Assembly: GCA_913061185.1 (NCBI GenBank)
Contig: CAJXTI010000004.1
Location: 1-64,000, forward strand
Direction of reading: 5' to 3'
Source of the DNA: an uncultured Oceanobacter sp.
Lineage (GTDB): Bacteria; Pseudomonadota; Gammaproteobacteria; Pseudomonadales; Oceanobacteraceae
DNA: 64,000 bases
Shown: in pieces, positions 37,815 through 48,806 of the stretch
Layout of the letters: each line of letters opens with the position of its first letter
How positions within the stretch are numbered: position 1 is the stretch's first letter
Translations under genes and position numbers: made by a program
Notes under the pieces: model-generated
Told to the model about the DNA's origin: nothing
Database searches by the model: none
Seen by the model: the letters and a program-made list of their open reading frames with translations, nothing else

Positions 37815-39179
37815 TCAGCAGGGGGAGCGTTTGGCGGCATCCGCCAACGCAGCAATCCGTTGTGCCAGGGTACTGGTCAGTTGTTGTGGATCATAACGCC
37901 ATTGCCAGTTGTCGACGATGGTTCCGGGGGTATTCATTCGGGCCTGATTATCCAGGCCCAGGAAATCCTGCAACGGCACAATGGCCATGTGGGCAGGCGA
38001 GTGGAATGCGGCGTTGATCAGCGGCCAGGGCATATCGCCAGTTGTCAGGTCAAGTTGCGACAGTATCCAGCTTTTCTGACCCTCGTCCTGTAATGCCTGC
38101 CACCAGCCCAAGGTGGTTTCGTTGTCGTGGGTGCCGGTATAAACCACTGAATTTTCTACCTGCTCGGCCAACGCATGGGGGTTGTCGGGCAAGCCGTTAA
38201 AACCGAATTGCAGTACTGACATACCGGGCAGACCAAAGGATTCCTTCAGCGCGACCACTTCCGGGGTAATGATACCGAGGTCTTCGGCGATCACGGGCAG
38301 CGGATTATGGCTGGCTTGTAACGCCGCCAGCAGTTCATGCCCCGGTGCCTTGACCCAGGTTCCCTGCATGGCTGTTGGTTCACTGGCGACGATTTCCCAA
38401 CTGGCTTCGAGGCCACGGAAATGGTCGATACGCACCAGATCAAACAGTTCCAGGCTCCAGGCCATGCGCTGTTGCCACCAGCGAAAGCCGTTGGCCTCCA
38501 TGGTGGGCCAGTTGTAGTGGGGGTTGCCCCAGCGCTGGCCGGTTTCAGAAAAATAATCCGGTGGCACGCCGGTCACGACGGTGGGGTCGAGGTTATCGTC
38601 GAGCCTGAATTCGTCGGGATTGCTCCAGACATCAACACTGTCGTAGGCAACAAAAATCGGAATATCCCCAAACAGCCGGATACCACGGGTATTGGCGTCG
38701 GCTTTCAGTTGTTGCCAGCACTGGATCAGGGCAAATTGTTGCGTACAGATGGCTTGCAGCTCGGCAACATGGCTTTGGTCGAGTTGCGCCAGAGCCTGAG
38801 GATTACGGAACTTGTAGATATCGGGCCACTGATTCCAGGCGCTGCCCCCGAACAGGCTTTTTAATAATGTAAAACGAGCGTAAGGCAACAGCCAGTGGGG
38901 CGGATTGGCCATAAAAGTCGCCAGCGCTTGTGGGTCAACCTCTGCTTGCCAGTTGTCAGGCAACAAGGCTGGATTAAACGCAAAAGCCGAGATTCCCTGA
39001 TAGGGCGACAGGCCATCCAGCGGTTCGGTTAACGGCAGCATCTGCCACACCGTCAGGTGAGCGGCTGTCATCCAGTCGAGAAACGTCCCTGCTGTGGCAT
39101 CCAGTTTGCCGGAGGGCAGCGAGGTGGGATGGAGCAGAATCCCGGCGCAGCGGGCATCGGTTGTTGCGGTAGTAGCCAT
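37815..39179 (-). CDS. malQ: 4-alpha-glucanotransferase (amylomaltase)
   Basis: A GH77 disproportionating enzyme moving maltosyl units between glucans. The opening RCAGILLHPTSLPSGKLD, then RLFGDIPIFVAYDSVDVWSNP, VRIDHFRGLEASWEI (nucleophile Asp), VIAEDLGIITPEV (acid Glu) and YTGTHDNETTLGWW are GH77 motifs. At 454 residues it is at the short end. Three ATGs occur in a row; the third (39179) has the best spacing from CAGGG. It is the third gene of the glycogen operon and probably recycles debranched chains for GlgP. Confidence 0.94.
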   Translation of the reverse strand: MATTATTDARCAGILLHPTSLPSGKLDATAGTFLDWMTAAHLTVWQMLPLTEPLDGLSPYQGISAFAFNPALLPDNWQAEVDPQALATFMANPPHWLLPYARFTLLKSLFGGSAWNQWPDIYKFRNPQALAQLDQSHVAELQAICTQQFALIQCWQQLKADANTRGIRLFGDIPIFVAYDSVDVWSNPDEFRLDDNLDPTVVTGVPPDYFSETGQRWGNPHYNWPTMEANGFRWWQQRMAWSLELFDLVRIDHFRGLEASWEIVASEPTAMQGTWVKAPGHELLAALQASHNPLPVIAEDLGIITPEVVALKESFGLPGMSVLQFGFNGLPDNPHALAEQVENSVVYTGTHDNETTLGWWQALQDEGQKSWILSQLDLTTGDMPWPLINAAFHSPAHMAIVPLQDFLGLDNQARMNTPGTIVDNWQWRYDPQQLTSTLAQRIAALADAAKRSPC

Positions 39180-39191
39180 CATCATCCCTGC

Positions 39192-40919
39192 TCAGTTGCG
39201 AATCATGGTGCCCGAATGGTTGGAATGGCTGCCGCCACTGGACTGCAGTCGGGTGATATTGTCCGGTGGTGCCAGTTTTAACAGCTGATAGAGTTTTTCC
39301 AGATGACGCTGATACAGCAGGGTAAAGTCGCGTACCGAATCGGCCGGGTTGTAGTCACCAAACCACCAGAACCAGTCGGAACCTTCACATACGGCCAGCT
39401 GGTGAGTGGCTACTTCGAGTTCGCTATCACTCAGTTGCTGGCTGGCGACAACGCTGTCGAACGCCTGCTTGGCTTCCACCAACAGATCCCAGCCGATGTT
39501 TTTGTCCTTGTCCCCAATCCAGGTCGAGAAGCTGCCATAGACCCAGCTACCGGCCTTGAGCACCGGCAAGTCGCGCACCTTGGCGTTCTGATCCAGGGCA
39601 TCGGAAAAGGTAGTCATTTCCACACGGGGATGTTCGGTCAGGGTTTTGTAAAGGGTTTCAAGGAAGGTGTAACCGTTATCCGGGTAATACTCCCAGGGGT
39701 TCTCGCCATCGAGAATCACCGCCACCACATGCTCTTCGACCTGATCACCAAGATGGTTGGCGATGTTGTCGAGGTTGTGGGAGAAGTTGTTGGCAGCGTC
39801 TTGCGGGTTCCAGGTTTTGTATTCAAAACCGATCAGGTCAGACATGCCGTCATCACGGAAAAACAGCGCACAGTGCTGGTCTTTATGGCGCATCGGCTGA
39901 TACAGCGCCCGCTTTGAGGAGATGGCGTGGACATCCAGCCGTGAGGCTTCGCAGGAATGTCGCCATACCCCTTCACCGGAGGCCGTCCAGCGAATATCAA
40001 ACTCGTCGAGCAATCCGACCGCAGCGCTGGAAACCGCACCTTCCGATAACCAGACCCCGGACGGTGCCTTGCCAAAGAAGTGCCGGAACTGCTCAATGCC
40101 ATGCTGCATATGCCAACGTGCCCGTGCGTAACCATCGGGATAGCCGGGATGCTCTGGCAAGGCGGCATCCGGCATGGCATCGCGGGTGGTATTGAAGTCG
40201 ATCAGCAGCGGCACAATCGGATGGCCATAAGGGGTCATGGAGATTTCAATCTGGCCGCTATCTTGCAGTTGGCGATAACGCGGCACGATGTCTTCAAGAA
40301 TATCCGCCATGATCAACACCAGGGTTTGCTGGTCGTCACGGTTGAAATGTTCTTCTGCCAGGCCCTTGTTAATCAGCTGTTCAACCCGTTCGTCACGCAG
40401 GCGCAGGGAATGACCCATCCAGGCGAGGTGATACCAGACCAGCAGGTCGGTAAAAAAGGCGGTGTTGAAATACGATAGGCTGGTTGCATCTTCGATGCCT
40501 TTTATTTGATCGGCTCTGGCCATATCCAGCAATTTTCGGAATGGCGGAAAGACATCAATCATGGTCGGGGCAAACGCCTTGTTGCACGATTGCAGGATTT
40601 CAAACCGGGTATCGAGGTCGTCTTCCACCGCCATGGCACCGGCCACCAGATTCAGCAAGCGGTCACCCATCGGCTGACCGTTGGCCAGCCATTGACGCAT
40701 CTGGATGGCGTAGTCATCGAGCTGTTCCAGCAGCACGGGGGCAAAGTTCACCACCACCCGTGCCGCCGGATTGTTTTCCAGGTGCGCGGCCATGTCGGAA
40801 TAATCCTTGATGGCGTGCAGGTAAACCCACGGCAGTCGATACTGGCCGTCGAGTCCATCACGATAGTGCGGCTGGTGCATATGCCAGCAAATAACCAGTT
40901 TGATCTTGTTTGGCTGCAT
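39192..40919 (-). CDS. Glycoside hydrolase family 57 protein
   Basis: A 575-residue GH57 enzyme. LVICWHMHQPHYRD is the first conserved region with the HQP motif, and SGVWLSEGAVSSAAVGLLDE holds the expected nucleophile Glu. AVILDGENPWEYYPDNGYTF supplies the other acidic residue region. GH57 includes alpha-amylases, 4-alpha-glucanotransferases and branching enzymes; which one applies cannot be told, though its place between glgC and malQ points to glycogen or maltodextrin processing. It ends 12 bases before malQ starts. Confidence 0.9.
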   Translation of the reverse strand: MQPNKIKLVICWHMHQPHYRDGLDGQYRLPWVYLHAIKDYSDMAAHLENNPAARVVVNFAPVLLEQLDDYAIQMRQWLANGQPMGDRLLNLVAGAMAVEDDLDTRFEILQSCNKAFAPTMIDVFPPFRKLLDMARADQIKGIEDATSLSYFNTAFFTDLLVWYHLAWMGHSLRLRDERVEQLINKGLAEEHFNRDDQQTLVLIMADILEDIVPRYRQLQDSGQIEISMTPYGHPIVPLLIDFNTTRDAMPDAALPEHPGYPDGYARARWHMQHGIEQFRHFFGKAPSGVWLSEGAVSSAAVGLLDEFDIRWTASGEGVWRHSCEASRLDVHAISSKRALYQPMRHKDQHCALFFRDDGMSDLIGFEYKTWNPQDAANNFSHNLDNIANHLGDQVEEHVVAVILDGENPWEYYPDNGYTFLETLYKTLTEHPRVEMTTFSDALDQNAKVRDLPVLKAGSWVYGSFSTWIGDKDKNIGWDLLVEAKQAFDSVVASQQLSDSELEVATHQLAVCEGSDWFWWFGDYNPADSVRDFTLLYQRHLEKLYQLLKLAPPDNITRLQSSGGSHSNHSGTMIRN

Positions 40920-41118
40920 CTCGAACTGTCCGTTATGGGGGCGGGTTCAGTGGTTCTTGTCTAACAGGTTGTTGATTTTTTATCTGCGTGGCCACTGCGT
41001 TGTTAAAAACAGGCTCAAATCGGTCATTTATCTCGTATAAACTCCCTCTTTTCGCCGGTTTTTGCCTTGCATTGACTGTCTCGAAAACAAAAATCAACAA
41101 CCTGCTAAGAGGTCTTGT

Positions 41119-42393
41119 TTAACGGGTCATATGGATATTCTGACCAAGCATCTCCGGGGTGACCAGTACGATACCGGATTCGTCAACATGGAAACGCCTG
41201 CGATCGGCTTCGATGTCTTCACCGATAATGGTGCCAGCCGGAATTTCACAGTCCTTGTCGATCACCGCGTTCTGGATGCGACAGTGACGGTGCACATTCA
41301 CTTGCGGCAGCATCACGGTGTCCTTGATATGACAATAACTGTGAATCCGGCAGTCACTGGAAATCACTGAGCGCTTGATTCTGGCACCGGAGATAATGCA
41401 GCCTCCGGCGACCAGGGAATCGATGGCTTCACCCCGACGGCCTTCGTCGTCAAACGTGAATTTGGCCGGTGGCAGCTGCGGCTGATAAGTCCACACCGGC
41501 CAATCACGGTCGTAAAGGTTGAGATCTGGTGTGATGCTGCAAAGGTCGATATTGGCTTTCCAGAAGGCTTGCAGGGTACCCACATCGCGCCAGTAGGCGG
41601 GTTTGCCTTTGACCTCGTCAGTGAACGGGAAGGCCTGAACATTGTGCCTGGATATCACACCAGGAATGATGTCCTTACCGAAATCGCGGGAAGAATCCGG
41701 GTTATCGTTATCGTCAATCAGGGTGCGATAGAGAAAGTCGCTGGAGAACACGTAGATACCCATGGACGCCAGCGCCGATCCCGGTTTGCCAGGAATGCAC
41801 TCTGGCTTGGCCGGTTTCTCGCTAAAGCGGGTAATCTTCATGTCCTCGTCGATCGACATCACCCCGAAATCTGAAGCTTCCTCAAGGGGCACTTCAATAC
41901 AGCCGACCGTGACATCAGCACCAGATTGCTGGTGGGCAGCCAGCATGTGGGTGTAATCCATGGCGTAAATGTGATCGCCTCCCAGTATCAGCACATAATT
42001 TGGGGTGTGATGACGGAGGATATCGAGGTTCTGGTAAATGGCGTCGGCAGTACCCTTGTACCAGCCCTTGTCGATACGTTGCTGGGCTGGCATCAGTTCG
42101 ACAAATTCGCCCACCTCGTAACGCATAAAGGACCAGGCCCGCTGCACATGGCGGATCAGGGAGTGGGACTTGTATTGGGTCACCACGCTGATTTTTCGAA
42201 TGCCGGAGTTAACACAATTCGACAAGACAAAATCGATAATGCGGTATTTACCACCAAAGGGCACTGCCGGTTTGGCGCGCCAGCGAGTGAGCTGTTTCAG
42301 GCGGCTGCCTTCGCCCCCGGCCAGCACCAGGGCAAGGGTCTTGCGGGAAATATCGGTCGGCAGTCGTACATCATCATCATAGCTCTTGAGCAT
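41119..42393 (-). CDS. glgC: Glucose-1-phosphate adenylyltransferase
   Basis: This enzyme makes ADP-glucose, the committed step to glycogen, under allosteric control by glycolytic metabolites. The 424 residues show [36 protein letters not shown] (split here by eye as the nucleotidyl site), the loop [12 protein letters not shown], and a C-terminal left-handed beta-helix. ATG 42393 follows AAAGGATAACAAT. It heads the operon; 199 bases separate it from the GH57 gene. A possible NifA box lies about 120 bases upstream. Confidence 0.97.
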   Translation of the reverse strand: MLKSYDDDVRLPTDISRKTLALVLAGGEGSRLKQLTRWRAKPAVPFGGKYRIIDFVLSNCVNSGIRKISVVTQYKSHSLIRHVQRAWSFMRYEVGEFVELMPAQQRIDKGWYKGTADAIYQNLDILRHHTPNYVLILGGDHIYAMDYTHMLAAHQQSGADVTVGCIEVPLEEASDFGVMSIDEDMKITRFSEKPAKPECIPGKPGSALASMGIYVFSSDFLYRTLIDDNDNPDSSRDFGKDIIPGVISRHNVQAFPFTDEVKGKPAYWRDVGTLQAFWKANIDLCSITPDLNLYDRDWPVWTYQPQLPPAKFTFDDEGRRGEAIDSLVAGGCIISGARIKRSVISSDCRIHSYCHIKDTVMLPQVNVHRHCRIQNAVIDKDCEIPAGTIIGEDIEADRRRFHVDESGIVLVTPEMLGQNIHMTR

Positions 42394-42505
42394 ATTGTTA
42401 TCCTTTTTGCCTTGGTCCTGGCACCGGGCCGGTCATCTGTCCGGGCCTTACTTCCTTTATTCCGGAGAACCACCTGTCTGAGCAGAACGGGCGGGTTCCC
42501 AGGAT

Positions 42506-42521
42506 TGTCGGATTATTCACA
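42506..42521. promoter_or_regulatory. Possible NifA box upstream of glgC
   Basis: TGTCGGATTATTCACA fits TGT-N10-ACA, and flanks give ATTGT...ACAAT. It shares the TGTCG half with the other boxes here. No convincing sigma-54 element lies between it and glgC, so its role is doubtful. The rest of 42394-42893 shows no gene. Confidence 0.35.
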
Positions 42522-42893
42522 ATGATCGAGCGAAGGTGGTTGTCTGCTGTGATTCAGACACTCTCAGCCAGCGTCTGCTTTTAGCATCTGCCTTCCTGAT
42601 GACAGCTTCAAGTGTTTGCTTATGCAGTTATACCTGTGTTCGAAAGCCGGGTTGCAGGTTTTTGAGCGGGATTATCAGCTATGTCAAGGTATTGGACGTT
42701 ATACGACAAAAGGGTGTGAATAGGCATGACAGCGAAGCCTTGCTCGTGCGCTCGTGATGCATTAATTGAATTTGGCCCCCTGGCCGGGGAGACGAAAGAC
42801 GTGTAGTGATGGTCACCAGCGAGGGGAAAGGAAGAGGCTACGGATGATTAGCCCTGCTGTCGACACAGCAATGACGAGGCGTAACGTGTGATG

Positions 42894-42966
42894 CTCATTG
42901 GAAGGTGCGCGGGTGAAAGCACCTGCCAATGAGTGAGTCGGCCGTCGTTGTCAGATGAACGACGGC
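42894..42966 (-). terminator. Two tandem hairpins after the SIR2-like gene
   Basis: GCCGTCGTT/AACGACGGC (42941-42966) lies 7 bases past the stop. CTCATTGG-A-AGGTGC pairs with GCACCT-G-CCAATGAG (42894-42933) next. Together they insulate glgC from the upstream minus-strand gene. Confidence 0.7.
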
Positions 42967-42972
42967 GCGGAC

Positions 42973-43824
42973 TCAGGCAGACAAGGCTTGTGCTTCGGCC
43001 ATCAGATCGCTGAAATCGGCTTCAACAATCACCAGATTCTTTTTGTCGCAAAAGCGACGTTCCTTGTCATTAGGCTCCGGCATCAGTACCCAACCAGCAG
43101 GTTCACCAGCGTTGTAGATCATATCGCTCAGTACCATACGCTCGGTATCCCGTTGCATCCGTATACCGGCGAACAGGTACTGTTTGCCCTGGCGATATTC
43201 CTTGAGGAAACCAGGAATGGCGAAGCCACCCATCAGTTCGGTGATGTAATCAACGTAGTCGGCGTCGGAGGCAATGTAACAAGGATCGGGAACCGGTGTA
43301 CCCATTGGTTTGAACAGTACGGGCAGCTGAGTGTCGACGCTGGCCTGGTCTATTTCGCTGTATTCATTGCCATCGGACTGGAAAATTCGGAAACGATAGT
43401 CTGTTCCGGCAATCCGCGAGATACCTACAATCAGCGTATGGGCGCGGCCCTGGTAAGCATTTTGTAGCTGGGTATCGCGATTGATATCAACGATGTAGGG
43501 CAATTCCATCGTGGCCAGCCACTGGTGGAAGGAAGACTGGCTCCATTGGCGTTCGCCGTACTGGGTGGTCAGAAAACGCTCGATAAACTTGCGGCCTTTC
43601 TTGTTTTCCAGATTCATTGCTGCACGGGGAAATTCGTACATCAATCGCGGGGCCATGGGTTTGCCGTCATTCATTGCCAATATCAGGCTGTCACTGTCGG
43701 CTGGAATCGCTTCGCCAGTGGTGGTTTCTACGACACCGTTTAATGTTCCTGCGCCCAGGTAAGGGATAATCTGCCCTGTGCGCAGACCGTTGGTCAGTGT
43801 TTGCAGAAGCTCCGAGCTTGCCAT
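42973..43824 (-). CDS. SIR2-like domain protein divergent from nifH
   Basis: A 283-residue protein starting MASSELLQTLTNGLRTGQIIPYLGAG; the IPYLGAG loop recalls the NAD-binding start of SIR2-like proteins. Later conserved-looking parts are RPHTL-like GRAHTLIVGISRIAGTDYRF, VLFKPMGTPVPDPCYIASDADYVDYITEL and FAGIRMQRDTERMVLSDM. I recall related genes next to nifH in other diazotrophs, but no activity is established. ATG 43824 follows GAGAGGA; the longer frame to 43893 lacks a ribosome site. It shares the 588-base upstream region of nifH, where a NifA box lies. A weak GG-N10-GC match sits at 43944-43957 on its strand. Confidence 0.7.
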   Translation of the reverse strand: MASSELLQTLTNGLRTGQIIPYLGAGTLNGVVETTTGEAIPADSDSLILAMNDGKPMAPRLMYEFPRAAMNLENKKGRKFIERFLTTQYGERQWSQSSFHQWLATMELPYIVDINRDTQLQNAYQGRAHTLIVGISRIAGTDYRFRIFQSDGNEYSEIDQASVDTQLPVLFKPMGTPVPDPCYIASDADYVDYITELMGGFAIPGFLKEYRQGKQYLFAGIRMQRDTERMVLSDMIYNAGEPAGWVLMPEPNDKERRFCDKKNLVIVEADFSDLMAEAQALSA

Positions 43825-44135
43825 GTGGGATTCCTCTCTGTCGTCATTTTGGGTAAATCGTCTAAGCGTTACTGCGGCTGCTTCAATATTCACGCCAGAA
43901 CGGCAGCTGCCGGTGACGGTTCTGCCCGTGCCCGCCCTTGCGTGCTTTCAGGCCGCCACAGGTGCCTTGCTGCAGGTTCTTGTCGCTATGTAGCAAATCA
44001 ACCTTGACGCTATTTTTGGCGTAAAGACGACATTCAGATATTGCTACTTATATGGGCTTTTTATAGCCAGATATAAACGCTTCTATAAGACGTTAATAAA
44101 GCGCCAGCCAAAGATACAAAACCCGACAAATTGTT

Positions 44136-44151
44136 TGTTGGGTGTAGTACA
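44136..44151. promoter_or_regulatory. NifA box upstream of nifHDK
   Basis: TGTTGGGTGTAGTACA fits TGT-N10-ACA and is about 103 bases upstream of the nifH -24 element. It lacks the extended CGACA arms of other boxes. AT-rich sequence lies between box and promoter (44190-44235), suited to bending or IHF binding. Confidence 0.75.
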
Positions 44152-44245
44152 TCGCATGTGTTGTTGTCGTGATACATACCGGAAATCAACATTATTTATT
44201 TATTAAAATCTTTTAAAAACAATGAGTTATGTATTTTTAGCAGAA

Positions 44246-44261
44246 TGGCACGAGGTCTGCA
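44246..44261 (+). promoter_or_regulatory. Sigma-54 promoter of nifHDK
   Basis: TGGCACGAGGTCTGCA: perfect TGGCACG -24 element, GG at 44247-44248, GC at 44259-44260. Leader of about 140 bases to nifH. Confidence 0.92.
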
Positions 44262-44376
44262 GTATTGGAACTGTGAACAGGCAGCACAGGCTTTCGGTAA
44301 ACGCCGGAAGTTACTGGTTTTTATCAGTAGTGCCAATGAAGCACGGTTGCCTGCCGCCCCGAACCCTTAAGGGTAA

Positions 44377-45297
<921 letters not shown>

Positions 45298-45343
45298 GCA
45301 GCTGGGCTGATCTGCCTCTCCGGAGTCAGTTGCCCATGCTCGG

Positions 45344-45404
45344 GATAGGACAGATTAGTCCTATCGGAACCCGTGTTGCGCAGGCATCCCCTCGCTTGCG
45401 CAAC
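45344..45404 (+). repeat. Two hairpins between nifH and nifD
   Basis: GATAGGAC-AGATTA-GTCCTATC (45344-45365) and GTTGCGCA...TGCGCAAC (45375-45404). No T-run follows. Such intercistronic stems are known to stabilise the nifH segment and set the NifH:NifDK ratio. Confidence 0.7.
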
Positions 45405-45443
45405 CCGGTCTGTTACCCGTTATTAACTTGAAGGAGGCTCACC

Positions 45444-46922
45444 ATGGCCATGTCACGCGATGAAGTGGAATCGTTGATTCAAGAAGTGCTTGAGGTTTAT
45501 CCAGAGAAAGCCAGAAAAGACCGCGCCAAGCACCTGACTCCAAACGATCCGACCCTCGAACAGTCCAAGAAGTGTATTACTTCCAACAAAAAATCCCTGC
45601 CAGGTGTAATGACCATTCGTGGTTGTGCCTACGCTGGCTCCAAGGGTGTGGTATGGGGTCCTATCAAGGACATGATCCATATTTCCCATGGCCCTGTTGG
45701 TTGTGGTCAATACAGCCGTGCTGGACGTCGTAACTACTACATCGGTACCACAGGGGTGAACACCTTTGTGACCATGAACTTTACCTCGGATTTCCAGGAA
45801 AAAGACATCGTATTCGGTGGCGACAAGAAGCTGTCCAAGCTGATTGACGAAATCGAAACCCTGTTCCCACTGAACAAGGGTATTACTATTCAGTCCGAGT
45901 GCCCAATCGGCCTGATCGGTGACGACATTGAAGCCGTTGCCAAGAAGAAAACGGCTGAACACGGCAAGACCGTTGTGCCGGTTCGTTGTGAAGGTTTCCG
46001 TGGCGTATCCCAGTCTCTGGGTCACCACATTGCCAACGATGCCGTACGTGACTGGGCATTAGGTGCCCGTGATGAAGACGACAGCTTTGACACTACACCA
46101 TACGACGTTGCCATTATCGGTGACTACAACATCGGTGGTGACGCCTGGTCTTCCCGTATCCTGTTGGAAGAAATGGGTCTGCGCGTAGTCGCTCAATGGT
46201 CTGGTGACGGCACCATCTCTGAAATCGAGTTGACGCCAAAAGTGAAGCTGAATCTGGTTCACTGCTACCGCTCCATGAACTACATCTCTCGTCACATGGA
46301 AGAGAAGTACAAGATTCCCTGGATGGAATACAACTTCTTTGGCCCAACCAAGACTTGTGAGTCACTGCGCAAGATTGCGGCTCAGTTTGACGAAAGCATT
46401 CAGGCCAAGTGCGAAGAAGTGATCGCCAGATACCAGCCAGAATGGGAAGCGGTGATTGCCAAATTCCGTCCTCGTCTGGAAGGCAAGCGCGTCATGCTTT
46501 ACATCGGTGGTTTGCGTCCACGTCACGTGATTGGCGCTTACGAAGACTTGGGTATGGAAGTGGTTGGTACTGGTTATGAATTTGGTCACAACGATGACTA
46601 CGACCGTACCCTGAAAGAAATGGGTGACTCTACCCTGCTGTACGATGATGTGACCGGCTATGAATTCGAAGAATTCGTCAAGCGGGTGCAGCCAGACCTG
46701 ATCGGTTCCGGCATCAAGGAAAAATACATCTTCCAGAAAATGGGCGTGCCTTTCCGTCAAATGCACTCCTGGGATTATTCAGGCCCTTACCACGGCTTTG
46801 ATGGCTTCGCTATCTTCGCCCGTGACATGGACATGACCCTGAACAACCCATGCTGGAAAATGCTGGCAGTGCCATGGAAGAAAACCGAAGCGGAAGACTC
46901 CGCTGTGGCAGCAACCGCCTGA
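45444..46922 (+). CDS. nifD: Nitrogenase molybdenum-iron protein alpha chain NifD
   Basis: The alpha subunit holding FeMo-cofactor, 492 residues. P-cluster ligands lie in [22 protein letters not shown] and the [11 protein letters not shown] segment. FeMo-co ligands are Cys in [10 protein letters not shown] and His in [19 protein letters not shown]. The [16 protein letters not shown] and SRAGRRNYY segments around the active site are those of molybdenum nitrogenase, not the V or Fe-only types. ATG 45444 follows GGAGG. It is followed by nifK after 100 bases. Confidence 0.99.
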   Translation: MAMSRDEVESLIQEVLEVYPEKARKDRAKHLTPNDPTLEQSKKCITSNKKSLPGVMTIRGCAYAGSKGVVWGPIKDMIHISHGPVGCGQYSRAGRRNYYIGTTGVNTFVTMNFTSDFQEKDIVFGGDKKLSKLIDEIETLFPLNKGITIQSECPIGLIGDDIEAVAKKKTAEHGKTVVPVRCEGFRGVSQSLGHHIANDAVRDWALGARDEDDSFDTTPYDVAIIGDYNIGGDAWSSRILLEEMGLRVVAQWSGDGTISEIELTPKVKLNLVHCYRSMNYISRHMEEKYKIPWMEYNFFGPTKTCESLRKIAAQFDESIQAKCEEVIARYQPEWEAVIAKFRPRLEGKRVMLYIGGLRPRHVIGAYEDLGMEVVGTGYEFGHNDDYDRTLKEMGDSTLLYDDVTGYEFEEFVKRVQPDLIGSGIKEKYIFQKMGVPFRQMHSWDYSGPYHGFDGFAIFARDMDMTLNNPCWKMLAVPWKKTEAEDSAVAATA

Positions 46923-46943
46923 TATTCCCGATGCAAGAACGGG

Positions 46944-46963
46944 TGAGGGCGTGGTTGCCCTCA
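46944..46963 (+). repeat. Hairpin between nifD and nifK
   Basis: TGAGGGC-GTGGTT-GCCCTCA, 7-bp perfect stem, no T-run. Probably an mRNA-stability element. Confidence 0.6.
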
Positions 46964-47022
46964 TCTGAATCATCCCATTTACCCGCCAGACCACAGATTC
47001 GTGGCGCGGGAGGAGGACTCTT

Positions 47023-48594
47023 ATGAGCCAGTCAGTAGACAACATCAAACCAAGCTATCCGCTGTTCCGTGACGATGATTACAAAGAGTCACTGCGTAAC
47101 AAGAAAGCCAGCTTCGAAGAAGCACACAGCCAGGAAAAGATCGACGAAACCTTCATGTGGACGACCACTCAGGAGTATCAGGATCTGAACTTCCAGCGTG
47201 AAGCCCTGACGGTTAACCCAGCCAAGGCTTGTCAGCCACTGGGTGCAGTATTGTGTGCACTGGGTTTTGAAAAAACCATGCCTTACGTTCACGGTTCCCA
47301 GGGTTGCGTAGCGTACTTCCGTACCTACTTCAACCGTCACTTCAAAGAGCCGATTGCTTGTGTATCTGACTCCATGACAGAAGACGCAGCCGTATTTGGT
47401 GGTCAGCAAAACATGAAAGATGGTCTGGAAAACTGTAAGGCAACTTACAAACCAGACATGATTGCGGTATCCACCACCTGCATGGCAGAAGTGATCGGCG
47501 ATGACCTTAACGCCTTTATCAACAACACCAAAAAGGAAGGTCATATTCCGCAGGAATACCCAACGCCTTACGCGCATACCCCATCATTTGTGGGTTCACA
47601 CGTGACTGGCTGGGACAATATGTTTGAAGGTATTGCTCGCTACTTCACCCTGAACTTCATGGAAGACAAGGTGGTTGGCAGCAACGGTAAGCTGAACCTT
47701 GTACCAGGTTTTGAAACCTATCTGGGTAACTACCGTGTCATCAAGCGCATGATGAAAGAGATGGATGTCGATTTCACCATGCTGTCTGATCCTGACGAAG
47801 TACTGGATACTCCGGCTGATGGCCAGTTCCGCATGTACGCCGGTGGCACAACACAGGATGAAGTGAAGGATGCGCCAAACGCACTGAACACCATCATGCT
47901 GCAGCCTAACCAGCTGGTAAAAACCACCAAGTTCATCAAGGGCACCTGGAAGCACGACGTCCCTGCTCTGAAGATCCCTATGGGTCTGGGCTGGACCGAC
48001 GAATTCCTGATGAAAGTCAGCGAAATCACCGGCAAGCCAATCGCGGCGGAACTGGAAAAAGAGCGTGGTCGCCTGGTCGACATGATGACCGACTCCCACA
48101 CCTGGTTGCACGGCAAGAAGTTCGCACTTTGGGGTGATCCAGACTACGTCGAAGGCATGACCAAGTTCCTGTTGGAACTGGGTTGTGAACCGACTCATAT
48201 TCTGGCTAACAACGGTAACAAGCGTTGGAAGAAAATGATGGATGCCATGCTGGCTACATACCCACAAGGTTCCGACTGTGAAGTTCACATCGGTAAAGAC
48301 CTGTGGCACATGCGCTCACTGGTATTCACCAACCAGCCAGACTTCATGATTGGTAACAGCTACGGCAAGTTTATCCAGCGTGACACCCTGTACAAGGGCA
48401 AAGAGTTCGAAGTTCCACTGATCCGCCTGGGCTTCCCGATCTTTGACCGTCACCACCTGCATCGCCAGACTACCCTGGGCTACGAAGGTGCCATGCAGAT
48501 GCTGACCACCATCGTCAACGCAGTGCTGGAACGTCTGGATGATGATACTCGCGGCATGCAGACCACTGACTATAACTACGATTTGATTCGCTAA
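47023..48594 (+). CDS. nifK: Nitrogenase molybdenum-iron protein beta chain NifK
   Basis: The beta subunit, 523 residues, sharing the P-cluster. NPAKACQPLGAVLCALGFE and HGSQGCVAYFRTYFNRHF hold two P-cluster Cys and VSTTCMAEVIGDDL the third. The long N-terminal extension (about 50 residues before TTQEYQDLNF) is that of the gammaproteobacterial molybdenum enzyme. ATG 47023 follows GGAGGA. nifT follows after 212 bases holding two hairpins. Confidence 0.99.
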   Translation: MSQSVDNIKPSYPLFRDDDYKESLRNKKASFEEAHSQEKIDETFMWTTTQEYQDLNFQREALTVNPAKACQPLGAVLCALGFEKTMPYVHGSQGCVAYFRTYFNRHFKEPIACVSDSMTEDAAVFGGQQNMKDGLENCKATYKPDMIAVSTTCMAEVIGDDLNAFINNTKKEGHIPQEYPTPYAHTPSFVGSHVTGWDNMFEGIARYFTLNFMEDKVVGSNGKLNLVPGFETYLGNYRVIKRMMKEMDVDFTMLSDPDEVLDTPADGQFRMYAGGTTQDEVKDAPNALNTIMLQPNQLVKTTKFIKGTWKHDVPALKIPMGLGWTDEFLMKVSEITGKPIAAELEKERGRLVDMMTDSHTWLHGKKFALWGDPDYVEGMTKFLLELGCEPTHILANNGNKRWKKMMDAMLATYPQGSDCEVHIGKDLWHMRSLVFTNQPDFMIGNSYGKFIQRDTLYKGKEFEVPLIRLGFPIFDRHHLHRQTTLGYEGAMQMLTTIVNAVLERLDDDTRGMQTTDYNYDLIR

Positions 48595-48623
48595 GAATCA
48601 CACTGGGTGTGGCTGGCATCATC

Positions 48624-48762
48624 ATCAGAGCAGCGTTGGAATTGGCTCTGATGTCAACCACCACTCCCCGTGTTTAACGTTGTAAACGACGTAGTAGTGT
48701 CGCTTCCCGGTTCAGGCCGGGGTCTGAAAAGCCGCGAGAAATCTGATTTTTCGTGGCTTTTC
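48624..48762 (+). terminator. Two hairpins between nifK and nifT
   Basis: ATCAGAGC/GCTCTGAT (48624-48652) and a long stem GAAAAGCC...GGCTTTTC (48726-48762) with inner pairs CGA/TCG and AAAT/ATTT. The second ends in CTTTTC, like a terminator. Partial termination would make nifT-nifY and later genes less abundant than nifHDK. Confidence 0.65.
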
Positions 48763-48806
48763 TGCATACCCATTTAGTCAGATCCAACTCGATAGAGGGT
48801 AGTCTC

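Noticed and set aside
42384-42410. GG-N10-GC on the minus strand at the glgC start as a sigma-54 promoter
   Set aside because: The GC falls in the glgC start codon and the GG is part of its ribosome site AAAGGA.
42536-42757. Open frame of 73 codons between glgC and the SIR2-like gene
   Set aside because: No family-like sequence and no ribosome site; it lies in the likely glgC promoter region.
43944-43957. GG-N10-GC on the minus strand as a promoter of the SIR2-like gene
   Set aside because: Only the invariant bases match, and the nearest NifA box is about 190 bases off; kept as a remark, not a feature.
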